From assembly GCA_027487625.1 (NCBI GenBank), contig JAIYDG010000021.1:1-35204 (forward strand): 35,204 nt of DNA, written 5' to 3'. Within the stretch, counting starts at the first letter, position 1; every line of letters starts with the position of its first letter. The notes beneath the pieces were generated by a model. The model did no database searches. It was not told the DNA's origin and saw only the letters and a program-made list of their open reading frames with translations. The DNA comes from Bacteroidota bacterium (lineage in GTDB: Bacteria > Bacteroidota > Bacteroidia > UKL13-3). Positions 1 through 7,835 of the stretch are shown piece by piece. A program made the translations under genes and the position numbers.

Positions 1-545
1 TGAACAGCAACTTTTTTACCTGCAAGACTATCAGTACCCCAAACGTGTTTAGCACTGGCTTTCATTCCCATGTAAACGCCATAAGCAGTAACAGGAGAAG
101 GGTCTCCACCCCCACCCATACTTTCAGGTAATCCAACTACATTTTCAGTTTCCATGTGAACATATTCCATGTCTTTAGTTGTTGTATTTACATCCTCAGC
201 AGTTATATATTTACCATTTAAGTTTTCTACAAAACGACCGAATTTGCGCATTAAAGCTTCAGTTTTAATTTTTGAAGCATCGCCTATAATAACAGCTTTT
301 GCACCACCAAGATTTAATCCTGAGATAGCAGCTTTGTAAGTCATGCCTCTTGAAAGGCGCAAAACATCATTAATAGCCTCCGCTTCGGTTGCGTAATTCC
401 ATACACGTGTTCCTCCCAAACCGGGACCAAGCACGGTATTGTGAATAGCAATAATTGCTTTTAGGCCTGTAGCATTATCATTACAAAACACAATTTGCTC
501 GTGATCGTAAGTAGCTAGTTGGGCAAAAATTTCTGAGTTTGACAT
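1..545 (-). CDS. Glu/Leu/Phe/Val dehydrogenase, N-terminal part (cut by window edge)
   Basis: This is an NAD-dependent amino-acid dehydrogenase, most like leucine dehydrogenase, which oxidatively deaminates branched-chain amino acids to 2-oxoacids in the cytoplasm. I translated it by hand from the minus strand. It starts at ATG 545 with [20 protein letters not shown] and stays open to base 1, giving about 181 residues; the rest lies outside the window. The substrate-binding domain shows GPGLGGTR (residues 40-47), MTYKAA with Lys71, and LGGAKAVI with Lys83. The two lysines match the substrate-binding and catalytic lysines of leucine dehydrogenase. A TACTTTTG box lies 34 bases upstream. The gene is divergent from the ABC exporter. 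Leucine versus another substrate cannot be settled from this half. Confidence 0.9.
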   Translation of the reverse strand, partial: MSNSEIFAQLATYDHEQIVFCNDNATGLKAIIAIHNTVLGPGLGGTRVWNYATEAEAINDVLRLSRGMTYKAAISGLNLGGAKAVIIGDASKIKTEALMRKFGRFVENLNGKYITAEDVNTTTKDMEYVHMETENVVGLPESMGGGGDPSPVTAYGVYMGMKASAKHVWGTDSLAGKKVAV

Positions 546-578
546 AGTTAGGTATTTTTGTCTGGTTTTTGGTGGGCG

Positions 579-586
579 CAAAAGTA
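579..586 (-). promoter_or_regulatory. Bacteroidota-type -7 box for the dehydrogenase gene
   Basis: TACTTTTG on the minus strand is a perfect match to the TAnnTTTG -7 element of Bacteroidota housekeeping promoters. It implies a leader of roughly 25-30 bases. No well-spaced -33 TTG is evident. The rest of the 546-812 gap is AT-rich with no gene. Confidence 0.6.
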
Positions 587-812
587 GGTTTTATTTTCAA
601 TTTTGAACACCTTCCAAATAAATTTGAAAATAGCTTTATCAAAATATGAGATATAAGCTCCCTAAAACTTAATATTTTAAAGGATTTGCCAAGCTAAAAA
701 CCAAGATTTTCAAATTTTGATATTTGTTAAAATGTAATTTTTCTATTACCAATTAAAGAATAAATTAAAGATTACTTTTAAGAGTCCTTTATTTGCAGAA
801 TATAAATCAGCT

Positions 813-2606
813 TTGAAATCTCTTAAAAAACTAAATAAATATTTTCTAAAATATAAATGGCATTTAATTGGAGGGATTGTTTTCGTTAGCCTCTCTAACT
901 TATTTGCTGTCTTTCCCGCTCAATCTGTTAGGATAGCTATAGATTTAGTTATAGAAAACCTAAAAACCTACCAAGAATTTAAAGGTACTAAACTCAGTAC
1001 AAATATTGAAGATAAAACCGGCTTAATTTTACTTTTTTTCGGTATACTTGTAATCGTACTGGCCTTATTCAGAGGACTTTTCATGTACTTAATGCGCCAA
1101 ACCATTATTGTTATGAGTAGGCATATTGAATTTGACATGAAAAATGAGATTTACTCTCATTACCAGGATTTATCCTTATCATTTTATAGAAAGAACAGTA
1201 CTGGCGACCTTATGGCCAGAATCAGCGAAGATGTAAGTAGGGTAAGAATGTATGTTGGCCCCGCGATAATGTATGCCATCAATTTAGTTGTAACTATAAT
1301 TTTAGTATTGTGGGCTATGTTTTCTGTTAACACTCATTTAACTTGGTTGGTAATTTTACCATTACCAATCCTCTCTTATTCAATATTTTACGTAAATAAT
1401 ATCATTAATAGAAAAAGTGATGCAATTCAATCTAAATTATCTGATTTAACATCATTTGTTCAGGAAGCATTTTCAGGAATTAGGGTTATAAAGGCATTTG
1501 CGGCAGAAAAAGAATCAGAAACTGCATTTGAAGAAATGGGTGAAGATTATAGGAATAAGCAATTAGACTTAGCTAAAACCGATGCAGTATTTTTCCCACT
1601 AATGTTTTTTTTAACAGGATTGAGCACACTTATAACCATTGTGGCAGGAGGTTTTGAAGTACTAAATGGAAGAGCCAGTTTAGGAAATATTGCAGAATTT
1701 GTAATTTATGTAAATATGCTAACCTGGCCAGTGACAAGTTTAGGTTGGACAAGCAGTTTAGTTCAAAGAGCAGCAGCTTCACAATCAAGAATTAATGAGT
1801 TTTTAGATACAAAACCAGAAATTCAATCCACCAATTCATCAGAATTTACATTTAATGAATTTATAAAATTTGAGAATGTTGGATTAACTTATCCTGAAAA
1901 GAGTGAGAAAGCATTAAGAAATATCAATTTCACTTTAAAAAAGGGAGAAAGTCTAGCGATTTTAGGCAATACTGGCTCGGGAAAAACCAGTTTAGCAAAT
2001 CTACTTTTAAGACTCTTAGAACCTACAGAAGGGAGAATATTGATAGATGGAAATGATTTAAAGAATATCAATTTAGGAAGTTATAGAAGAAGTATTGGAT
2101 ATGTTCCCCAAGAAGTTTTTCTATTTAGTGATAGTATTTCGAATAATATTTCATTTGGAATATCAACCAACCATCAAAATTTAGATAAAATTAAGAAATC
2201 TGCGGATGAGGCAGCATTAACAGAAAATATTAACAATTTTAAGGATGGTTTTTCTACAGTGATTGGGGAAAGAGGAGTTAGTTTATCAGGCGGCCAAAAA
2301 CAAAGAGTTGCAATTGCCCGAGCATTTTTAAAAAATCCGGAAATTTTAATAATGGATGATTGCTTAAGTGCATTAGATACCCGCACAGAATCTATAATTT
2401 TGGAGAACTTAAAGCTTATTATGAAAGGAAAAACAAGCTTTATAATTAGTCATAGAGCAAGTAGCGTTAAGGATGCAAATAGGATAATTGTATTAGAAAA
2501 TGGTGAAATTATTGAGGAAGGAAACCATGAAAACTTAATGTTAAAAAATGGTAAATATGCTGAGATTTTTGCCAAACAAAGTAAAGAAGAACAAGTAAGT
2601 AAGTAA
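813..2606 (+). CDS. ABC transporter, fused permease/ATPase (MsbA/lipid-exporter-like)
   Basis: This is a half-size exporter of 597 residues, expected to work as a dimer in the inner membrane. The N-terminal membrane domain (about 15-330) has hydrophobic segments near 18-35, 70-95, 150-195 and 260-290. The ATPase domain (about 345-590) has Walker A GNTGSGKTS, a Q-loop in GYVPQEVFLF, the signature LSGGQKQR and the H-loop ISHRAS. Walker B reads ILIMDDCLSALD, so the usual catalytic Glu after the Walker B Asp is Asp, as in degenerate sites of heterodimeric exporters. The start is TTG: there is no in-frame ATG upstream, and the resulting N-terminus (KSLKKLNKYFLKYKW) looks natural for the family. 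A TTTATTTG box at 788-795 is a one-mismatch promoter. The substrate is unknown; lipid, LPS precursor and drug export are all possible. Confidence 0.85.
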   Translation: MKSLKKLNKYFLKYKWHLIGGIVFVSLSNLFAVFPAQSVRIAIDLVIENLKTYQEFKGTKLSTNIEDKTGLILLFFGILVIVLALFRGLFMYLMRQTIIVMSRHIEFDMKNEIYSHYQDLSLSFYRKNSTGDLMARISEDVSRVRMYVGPAIMYAINLVVTIILVLWAMFSVNTHLTWLVILPLPILSYSIFYVNNIINRKSDAIQSKLSDLTSFVQEAFSGIRVIKAFAAEKESETAFEEMGEDYRNKQLDLAKTDAVFFPLMFFLTGLSTLITIVAGGFEVLNGRASLGNIAEFVIYVNMLTWPVTSLGWTSSLVQRAAASQSRINEFLDTKPEIQSTNSSEFTFNEFIKFENVGLTYPEKSEKALRNINFTLKKGESLAILGNTGSGKTSLANLLLRLLEPTEGRILIDGNDLKNINLGSYRRSIGYVPQEVFLFSDSISNNISFGISTNHQNLDKIKKSADEAALTENINNFKDGFSTVIGERGVSLSGGQKQRVAIARAFLKNPEILIMDDCLSALDTRTESIILENLKLIMKGKTSFIISHRASSVKDANRIIVLENGEIIEEGNHENLMLKNGKYAEIFAKQSKEEQVSK

Positions 2607-2667
2607 AGGTTATCAACACCTCATAAATAAAGGTGAGTTAAAAAGTTTTGAAATCAGAATCTGAACT

Positions 2668-2676
2668 TATAATTTG
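2668..2676 (+). promoter_or_regulatory. Possible -7 box before the DUF3276 gene
   Basis: TATAATTTG resembles TAnnTTTG with one extra spacer base. It lies 26 bases before the ATG at 2702. If it is real, transcription starts downstream of the TTG at 2648, which rules out the longer reading of the gene. Confidence 0.35.
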
Positions 2677-2701
2677 CCCCCACTTTAGAGAAAAACGAGC
2701 A

Positions 2702-3034
2702 ATGGACGAGTTTAACAAAAACGACAAACAAGAAATCTATTCGAAGAAAATCAGAGCTGGTAAAAGAACTTACTTCTTTGATGTGAAAGCCACCAAAGGA
2801 AAAGATTATTTCATTACTATTACTGAGAGTAAAAAAAGGTTTGAAGACGGCAACTTTGTGAAGCACAAAATTTTTCTTTACAAAGAAGATTTCAACAAAT
2901 TTGTAGAAGCCTTAAATGAAACTGTCAATCATATCAAGACCGATTTGATGCCAGACTACAATTTTGACGAATTTAACCAAGAACATACTTTTGACATGAA
3001 TTTTGATGAAAATCAAAATGAAAGTAATGCTTAA
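2702..3034 (+). CDS. DUF3276 / PUR-type nucleic-acid-binding protein
   Basis: This is a 110-residue cytoplasmic protein of the DUF3276 family. The family has the PUR-alpha fold, whose bacterial members bind single-stranded DNA or RNA. The core EIYSKKIRAGKRTYFFDVKA followed by DYFITITESKK and KHKIFLYKEDF is the recognisable PUR repeat of beta strands and helix. The C-terminal tail is acidic and Asn-rich (DEFNQEHTFDMNFDENQNES). The reading frame is open back to a TTG at 2648, but that would add 18 residues unlike the family and lies upstream of a promoter-like box, so I chose ATG 2702. It stands alone between the ABC exporter and a lipoprotein gene. The cellular role of the family in Bacteroidota is not well defined. 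Confidence 0.85.
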   Translation: MDEFNKNDKQEIYSKKIRAGKRTYFFDVKATKGKDYFITITESKKRFEDGNFVKHKIFLYKEDFNKFVEALNETVNHIKTDLMPDYNFDEFNQEHTFDMNFDENQNESNA

Positions 3035-3055
3035 GAATTATTTAAAACAAATACC

Positions 3056-3063
3056 TATTTTTG
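3056..3063 (+). promoter_or_regulatory. -7 box for the lipoprotein gene
   Basis: TATTTTTG matches TAnnTTTG perfectly and lies 27 bases before the ATG at 3090. Confidence 0.55.
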
Positions 3064-3089
3064 TAAAACTTTAAAAAACCAAATAAAAT

Positions 3090-4019
3090 ATGAAAAAGTT
3101 ATTTAGAACTATGTTTGTATTAACAGCTATGAGTGCTGTTGCATTTACATCATGTAAAACTGAAGAAACTGTTGACGCAGAAAAAGTTGCTCCTACAGTA
3201 CTTTTGAACGATGGAGTTGCAGGTGCTTCATACTCATCAAAAGTTGATTCAATTATGTTAGATATTGAAGCTAGTGCTGATACTGATGTTAAAATCAAAT
3301 CTATTAAAATTACAAGAGCAATCACTGGTGCTGCTACAAACACAATTGTAAGCAAAACTTATGATGCAAAAGATGTTTTACTAACTCATTATGATGTTAT
3401 TAAAGGTCAAATCGCAATTAACGATGGTGATAAAATTACTTATTTAGTAACTGTTACGGATAGCAAAGACAAAGTTACAACTGCTAATTTTGTTGCTTCA
3501 ATCAATAGTATCGCAACTTCAGAGCAAATTTTATTAGGAGCTCCTAGCAACACAACTAACCAATACCGTTTCTTTGGTGTAGCTAACAATTTTGCTCGTT
3601 ACAAAGCAGGTACAACAGGTACTGAATTAGCAAAAGATAATTCTAGCAAAGTTGATTTCATTTATTTCTACAATTCAGCTGGTTCAGTTGGAAATGCTAT
3701 CTACTCTCCTGATTATAATTTCACAGCTGGAACAGGATGGGCTACAGAAACTTCAACTTGGACTGCTAAAAACAAAACTATTTATTTAACAACTGAGTTA
3801 AACCAATCTAGCTTTGATGCATTAAATGCTTCAAACTTCTTCACAGAATTAGACGTTTTAACTTGGGCTAGTGGTGTTGATAGAATTCCTAATTTAATCA
3901 ATGGCCAAGTTATTGCTTACAAAAGAGCTGATGGAAAACGTGGTTTCATTTTAATTGCTGCTACAGCTTTAAATGCAACTACTGGTTCATTAACTTGTAA
4001 AGTAAAAGCTGAGTTATAG
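3090..4019 (+). CDS. Secreted lipoprotein of unknown function
   Basis: A 309-residue lipoprotein precursor. A Lys-Lys N-terminus and hydrophobic stretch lead to the lipobox AFTSC, with lipidated Cys22. The mature protein is rich in Ala, Thr and Ser. Residues about 35-130 look like an Ig-like or cadherin-like beta domain (APTVLLNDGVAGASYSS, then alternating strands up to YLVTVTDSKDKVTTANF). Residues about 140-305 form a second all-beta region (YRFFGVANNFARYKAG, KVDFIYFYNSAG). I do not recognise the family. It is monocistronic, with a -7 box upstream and an intrinsic terminator downstream. A surface or periplasmic-side location is inferred from the signal peptide only. Confidence 0.8.
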   Translation: MKKLFRTMFVLTAMSAVAFTSCKTEETVDAEKVAPTVLLNDGVAGASYSSKVDSIMLDIEASADTDVKIKSIKITRAITGAATNTIVSKTYDAKDVLLTHYDVIKGQIAINDGDKITYLVTVTDSKDKVTTANFVASINSIATSEQILLGAPSNTTNQYRFFGVANNFARYKAGTTGTELAKDNSSKVDFIYFYNSAGSVGNAIYSPDYNFTAGTGWATETSTWTAKNKTIYLTTELNQSSFDALNASNFFTELDVLTWASGVDRIPNLINGQVIAYKRADGKRGFILIAATALNATTGSLTCKVKAEL

Positions 4020-4044
4020 AATTATTTCTTAACAAAAATCTTAT

Positions 4045-4077
4045 AAAAAGCCGTTTCAAATATGGAACGGCTTTTTT
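4045..4077 (+). terminator. Intrinsic terminator after the lipoprotein gene
   Basis: The stem AAAAAGCCGTTTC (4045-4057) pairs with GGAACGGCTTTTT (4064-4076), with a 6-base loop and a T-run to 4077. It ends only 12 bases before the pfkA start codon. Confidence 0.85.
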
Positions 4078-4088
4078 ATTTTTATAGC

Positions 4089-5066
4089 ATGAAGAAAATT
4101 GCAGTATTTACATCCGGAGGAGACTCTCCGGGAATGAACGCGTGTATTAGAGCAGTTGTTAGAACTGCCATTTATCACAGTATTGAAGTTTGCGGTATTA
4201 TGCAAGGATATAAGGGAATGATTGAAGGAGGCGAGAATTTTATTGAAATGAATTCTCGTTCTGTTGGAAACATTATCCAAAGAGGTGGTACTATTCTTAA
4301 ATCATCAAGAAGTAAAGAATTTATGACACCAGAAGGTCGTAAATTAGCCTATGATAATCTTATTGCAAATGGAATTGAAGGAATTGTTTGTATTGGTGGA
4401 AACGGAACTTTTACCGGTGCTGAAATATTTTACAATGAGTACGGAATTCCTTCAATTGGTGCACCTGGAACTATAGATAATGATTTGTATGGAACTGATT
4501 TTACAATAGGTTTTGATACTGCAATTAACACAGCTGTTGATGCTATTGATAAAATTCGAGATACTGCTGATAGTCACGGTCGTACATTTTTAGTTGAATT
4601 AATGGGCCGACATGCAGGATTTATTTCTCTTGCTGCAACAATTGCTGGTGGAGCTGAACAAGTACTTTTACCTGAACTTGTTGAAGACCATAGTAAAGTT
4701 GTTGAGTTTTTTAAAGGAAGAACAAATACTAAAAAATCATTCTCAATTGTTGTTGTTGCAGAAGGAAATGAAGAGGGAGGTGCTTTTAAAATTGATGAAA
4801 TGCTAAAAGCTGAAATACCGGGTTTTGAATCAAGAGTTGTAATTCTTGGACATATTCAAAGAGGTGGCTCTCCTACTGCTTATGATAGAGTATTAGCTAG
4901 CAGATTAGGTTCTGGGGCGGTTGAAGCATTAATGAACGGCGAAAAAAATAAAATGGCAGGCTTGATTAATAACCGTTTTCAATTAACCTCATTTCATGAT
5001 GCCATTTATAAAAGAAAAGAACTCAATCCGGATTTAATTAAACTGGTTGATATTTTTAATTGCTAA
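4089..5066 (+). CDS. pfkA: 6-phosphofructokinase
   Basis: This 325-residue enzyme phosphorylates fructose-6-phosphate to the 1,6-bisphosphate in glycolysis, in the cytoplasm as a tetramer. The length fits the short bacterial PfkA type. Visible motifs are the nucleotide loop TSGGDSPGMNA (8-18), RGGTILKSSR with Arg74, the catalytic PGTIDND with Asp130 and Asp132, and MGRHAGF and LGHIQRGGSPTAYDR in the sugar-phosphate site. The loop that is usually GGDGS reads GGNGT (103-107). Asn105 therefore replaces the Asp that helps bind Mg-ATP in E. coli (Asp103), while the Gly that marks ATP rather than pyrophosphate use is kept. The frame is open upstream to 4062, but those residues would lie inside the preceding terminator, so I chose ATG 4089. 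The leader must be very short or come from read-through. Confidence 0.95.
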   Translation: MKKIAVFTSGGDSPGMNACIRAVVRTAIYHSIEVCGIMQGYKGMIEGGENFIEMNSRSVGNIIQRGGTILKSSRSKEFMTPEGRKLAYDNLIANGIEGIVCIGGNGTFTGAEIFYNEYGIPSIGAPGTIDNDLYGTDFTIGFDTAINTAVDAIDKIRDTADSHGRTFLVELMGRHAGFISLAATIAGGAEQVLLPELVEDHSKVVEFFKGRTNTKKSFSIVVVAEGNEEGGAFKIDEMLKAEIPGFESRVVILGHIQRGGSPTAYDRVLASRLGSGAVEALMNGEKNKMAGLINNRFQLTSFHDAIYKRKELNPDLIKLVDIFNC

Positions 5067-5085
5067 TAAAAAGTAATTGATTAGA

Positions 5086-5122
5086 AAAATTGGCTGTTTC
5101 AAAATTTGAAACAGCCAATTTT
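5086..5122. terminator. Bidirectional terminator between pfkA and kdsB
   Basis: AAAATTGGCTGTTTC (5086-5100) and GAAACAGCCAATTTT (5108-5122) are perfect inverse complements, and the inner AAA/TTT can extend the stem to leave a one-base centre. T-runs on both sides serve both converging genes. The stem reaches into the kdsB stop codon. Confidence 0.85.
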
Positions 5123-5858
5123 ATTTTGCTATCAATCTCAAAACACGTTCTATATCTTCTGGAGTGTCTATACAATGGCTATCATACAATGTTTCCACAC
5201 ATTTAATTTTATATCCGGCTTCCAACCAACGCAATTGTTCTAAACTTTCTGCTTTTTCCAAAGATGAAACCTTTAATGAAGTGATTGCATATAAAACATC
5301 GCTTCGGTAGGCATACATTCCTACATGTCTATAGTAATCGTGATGCTTATGCCATTCTTTTTCATCAACACCTTTTATATAAGGAATTACCATTCTACTG
5401 AAATAAAGAGCTTCATTATCTTTATTCAAAACAATTTTCACTTCTCCCATATCAAATAAGAACTCATGTTTATCAACTTTAATCATTTGAGTTGCTAATT
5501 CAGTTTGACCTTTGCAAACACCACCTAATTCATCAATTTGTTCAGGATTAATAAATGGTTCATCTCCCTGAATATTAATGATATAATTAAAATCCCCTTT
5601 TACTTTTTTGAATGCTTCATAACAGCGATCAGTTCCACTAGGATGGTTAGATGATGTCATTACAACATTGCCGCCAAAGGCCTTTACATGTTCAAAAATC
5701 CTTTCATCATCTGTTGCTACCACCACATAATCAAGTGTTTTAGCTTTACTTGCTTCTTTGTAAACACGTTCAATCATTGAAACACCATTAATTTCAACCA
5801 AAGGTTTACCCGGAAAGCGAGAACTTGCATAACGGGCAGGTATTATTCCTAAAATCAT
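5121..5858 (-). CDS. kdsB: 3-deoxy-manno-octulosonate cytidylyltransferase
   Basis: This enzyme couples CTP to Kdo to give CMP-Kdo, the activated donor for the LPS inner core. It is cytoplasmic. The 245-residue length is normal for KdsB. The N-terminus IIPARYASSRFPGKPL is the family nucleotide-binding signature, followed by VVVATDDERI, SGTDRCYEA and NIQGDEPFI, all typical. The C-terminal part has RHVGMYAYR and LEQLRWLEAGY. The start is supported by a TACTTTCG box 18 bases upstream. Given kdnA and kdnB nearby, its real substrate may be 8-amino-Kdo as well as, or instead of, Kdo; this is inference. It is separated from the rest of the Kdo genes only by the oppositely oriented ABC-F gene. Confidence 0.95.
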   Translation of the reverse strand: MILGIIPARYASSRFPGKPLVEINGVSMIERVYKEASKAKTLDYVVVATDDERIFEHVKAFGGNVVMTSSNHPSGTDRCYEAFKKVKGDFNYIINIQGDEPFINPEQIDELGGVCKGQTELATQMIKVDKHEFLFDMGEVKIVLNKDNEALYFSRMVIPYIKGVDEKEWHKHHDYYRHVGMYAYRSDVLYAITSLKVSSLEKAESLEQLRWLEAGYKIKCVETLYDSHCIDTPEDIERVLRLIAK

Positions 5859-5875
5859 TTAATTATTATTTTTAG

Positions 5876-5883
5876 CGAAAGTA
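5876..5883 (-). promoter_or_regulatory. -7 box for kdsB
   Basis: TACTTTCG on the minus strand has one mismatch to TAnnTTTG and lies 18 bases before the kdsB ATG. The same octamer precedes the S46 peptidase gene at 22414. Confidence 0.5.
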
Positions 5884-5930
5884 AAACCAAAAAATGATAT
5901 CCTCTTCAATCTAAAATCTTATTCTTGCGG

Positions 5931-7829
5931 ATGATTTATTTGAGAGGAGAAAACCTAGGCAGAAGGTTCGGAGAAAGAGTACTTTTTGAAAACCTAGATT
6001 TAAGTATTGCAAAGGGCGAAAGAGTTGCATTTATTGCAAAAAATGGTTCAGGAAAAACTTCATTGTTAAACATTTTAACCGGAAGAGAAGAGCCGGATGG
6101 CGGTGGTAGTGTGATGATTGATAAAAATATCACATGGACATATCTGGAACAAGAACCTCATTTTAATGAGAATGATACGGTATTAGATGCAATTTTTAAT
6201 ACCAACCATCCAAAATTTAAAACTGTGGCAGAATTTGAATTGCTTACAGAAAAAATGGAATTAGATCCTGAAAACACTGAAATTCATGAAGCCATGCAGA
6301 AAGTGATGGAGGACATGGAATTATATCAAGCTTGGGATTTAGATAATAAAGTACATACAATTTTAACTAAACTCAACCTTCATCACCATCTCGAACAATT
6401 TTGCAAAAGTTTAAGTGGAGGACAAAGAAAAAGATTAGCTCTTGCCAGAGTTTTGATTCAGGAACCAGATTTTGTTATTATGGATGAACCAACCAATCAT
6501 CTTGACCTTCAAATGATTGAGTGGTTAGAAGCTTGGTTACAATCCTTAGATTTAACAATGTTATTGGTTACCCACGATAGGTATTTCTTAGACAAAATTT
6601 GCAATGAGATTATAGAGTTAGATATGGGTAAAATCTACTCTTATAAAGGTAATTATGCTTATTTCTTAGAGAAAAAAGAAATGAGAGAAACCTATGAACA
6701 AAAAGAAGCAGATACTGCCAGAAAATTAGCTAAAAAAGAGCTGGAGTGGATGCGTCGTCAACCAAAAGCTAGAACTACCAAAAGCAAAAGTAGAATTGAT
6801 GCTTATTACGATTTAAAAGAAAAAGCTTCATTTAAAAGGGATGATAGTGTGGTAGAAATTCAAATGCAAATGCAAAGAATGGGTACCAAAATTCTTGAAG
6901 TTCATCAATTACAAAAAAGTTATGGCGATTTGAAAATTTGCACTGATTTCACACATTTATTTGTTCCTGGTGAAAGAATTGGAATTATTGGTCAGAATGG
7001 AGTTGGTAAAAGTACATTTTTAAATATGCTTTTAGGACTTGAGAAACAAGATGGAGGTAGCATTGTAAAAGGTGATACAGTTAGGTTTGGATATTATAAT
7101 CAACAAGGAATTCAGCTTTCAGAAGATAAAAGAGTAATCGAAGTAATTACTGATATTGCTGAGTATTTAGAAATCGGAAAAGGAGTAAAACTGTCTGCAA
7201 CCATGTTATTAAAGCAGTTTTTATTTGATGCAAAAAAGCAATACAATTATGTAAGTTCTTTAAGTGGAGGAGAAAAAAGAAGGTTGTATTTATTGACTAT
7301 TTTAATGGGTAAACCGAACTTTTTGGTTTTAGATGAACCTACTAATGATTTGGATATAGATACCTTAAATGTTTTAGAGGATTTCCTTGAAAATTATGAA
7401 GGATGTATGTTAATTGTAACTCACGACAGATACTTCATGGACAATTTAGTTGATTCATTATTTGTATTTGAAGGAAATGGAAACATTCGTTCATTCAATG
7501 GAAATTATCAGGAATATTTAAATGAATTGGATGAAGAAAAAACAAAGGATTCAAAATCAAAAGAAACTCCAAAACTTGCTGCTACTAAAACAATTGAAGT
7601 AGAGGTTCAACCAATAAAAAAGAAATTAAGTTATAAAGAGCAAAGAGAGCTTGAACAACTAACTGATGAGATAGAAATTTTACATCAACAAAAAACTATT
7701 TTGGAGAAAAAATTAGCTAGCGGTAGCAGTAATCATGAAGATGTAATACAATGGAGTGCTGATTTTGAAGAAGTTAAATCAAAATTAGATGAAAAAGAAT
7801 TGAGATGGCTTGAACTTTCTGAAATGTAA
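5931..7829 (+). CDS. ABC-F family ATPase (Uup-like)
   Basis: A 632-residue soluble protein with two ATPase domains and no membrane segments. ABC-F proteins act on ribosomes, and Uup-type members have been linked to ribosome assembly and DNA-transposon excision. Domain 1 (about 1-250) has AKNGSGKTSLL, LSGGQRKRLALAR and MDEPTNHLDL. A charged linker (about 250-310, EKKEMRETYEQKEAD) follows. Domain 2 (about 318-530) has GQNGVGKSTF, LSGGEKRRLYLL and LDEPTNDLDI. The C-terminal 90 residues are a Lys/Glu-rich coiled coil as in Uup. The frame opens at TTG 5925, but ATG 5931 gives the family N-terminus MIYLRGENLGRRFG. A TATTCTTG box at 5920-5927 would make the mRNA nearly leaderless. It converges on kdsC with a 6-base gap and no hairpin. 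Confidence 0.9.
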   Translation: MIYLRGENLGRRFGERVLFENLDLSIAKGERVAFIAKNGSGKTSLLNILTGREEPDGGGSVMIDKNITWTYLEQEPHFNENDTVLDAIFNTNHPKFKTVAEFELLTEKMELDPENTEIHEAMQKVMEDMELYQAWDLDNKVHTILTKLNLHHHLEQFCKSLSGGQRKRLALARVLIQEPDFVIMDEPTNHLDLQMIEWLEAWLQSLDLTMLLVTHDRYFLDKICNEIIELDMGKIYSYKGNYAYFLEKKEMRETYEQKEADTARKLAKKELEWMRRQPKARTTKSKSRIDAYYDLKEKASFKRDDSVVEIQMQMQRMGTKILEVHQLQKSYGDLKICTDFTHLFVPGERIGIIGQNGVGKSTFLNMLLGLEKQDGGSIVKGDTVRFGYYNQQGIQLSEDKRVIEVITDIAEYLEIGKGVKLSATMLLKQFLFDAKKQYNYVSSLSGGEKRRLYLLTILMGKPNFLVLDEPTNDLDIDTLNVLEDFLENYEGCMLIVTHDRYFMDNLVDSLFVFEGNGNIRSFNGNYQEYLNELDEEKTKDSKSKETPKLAATKTIEVEVQPIKKKLSYKEQRELEQLTDEIEILHQQKTILEKKLASGSSNHEDVIQWSADFEEVKSKLDEKELRWLELSEM

Positions 7830-7835
7830 TAGTCT

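Noticed and set aside
2648-2701. TTG start for the DUF3276 protein
   Set aside because: It adds 18 residues that do not look like the family and lies upstream of a promoter-like box; ATG 2702 is the natural start.
4612-4806. Small ORFs in other frames of pfkA, uvrA, guaA and other genes
   Set aside because: They lie wholly inside well-supported genes, have unlikely compositions and no family resemblance.
4080-5066. PfkA as a pyrophosphate-dependent enzyme
   Set aside because: PPi-dependent forms have Asp where this protein keeps Gly106 in GGNGT, so ATP use remains the better prediction despite Asn105.
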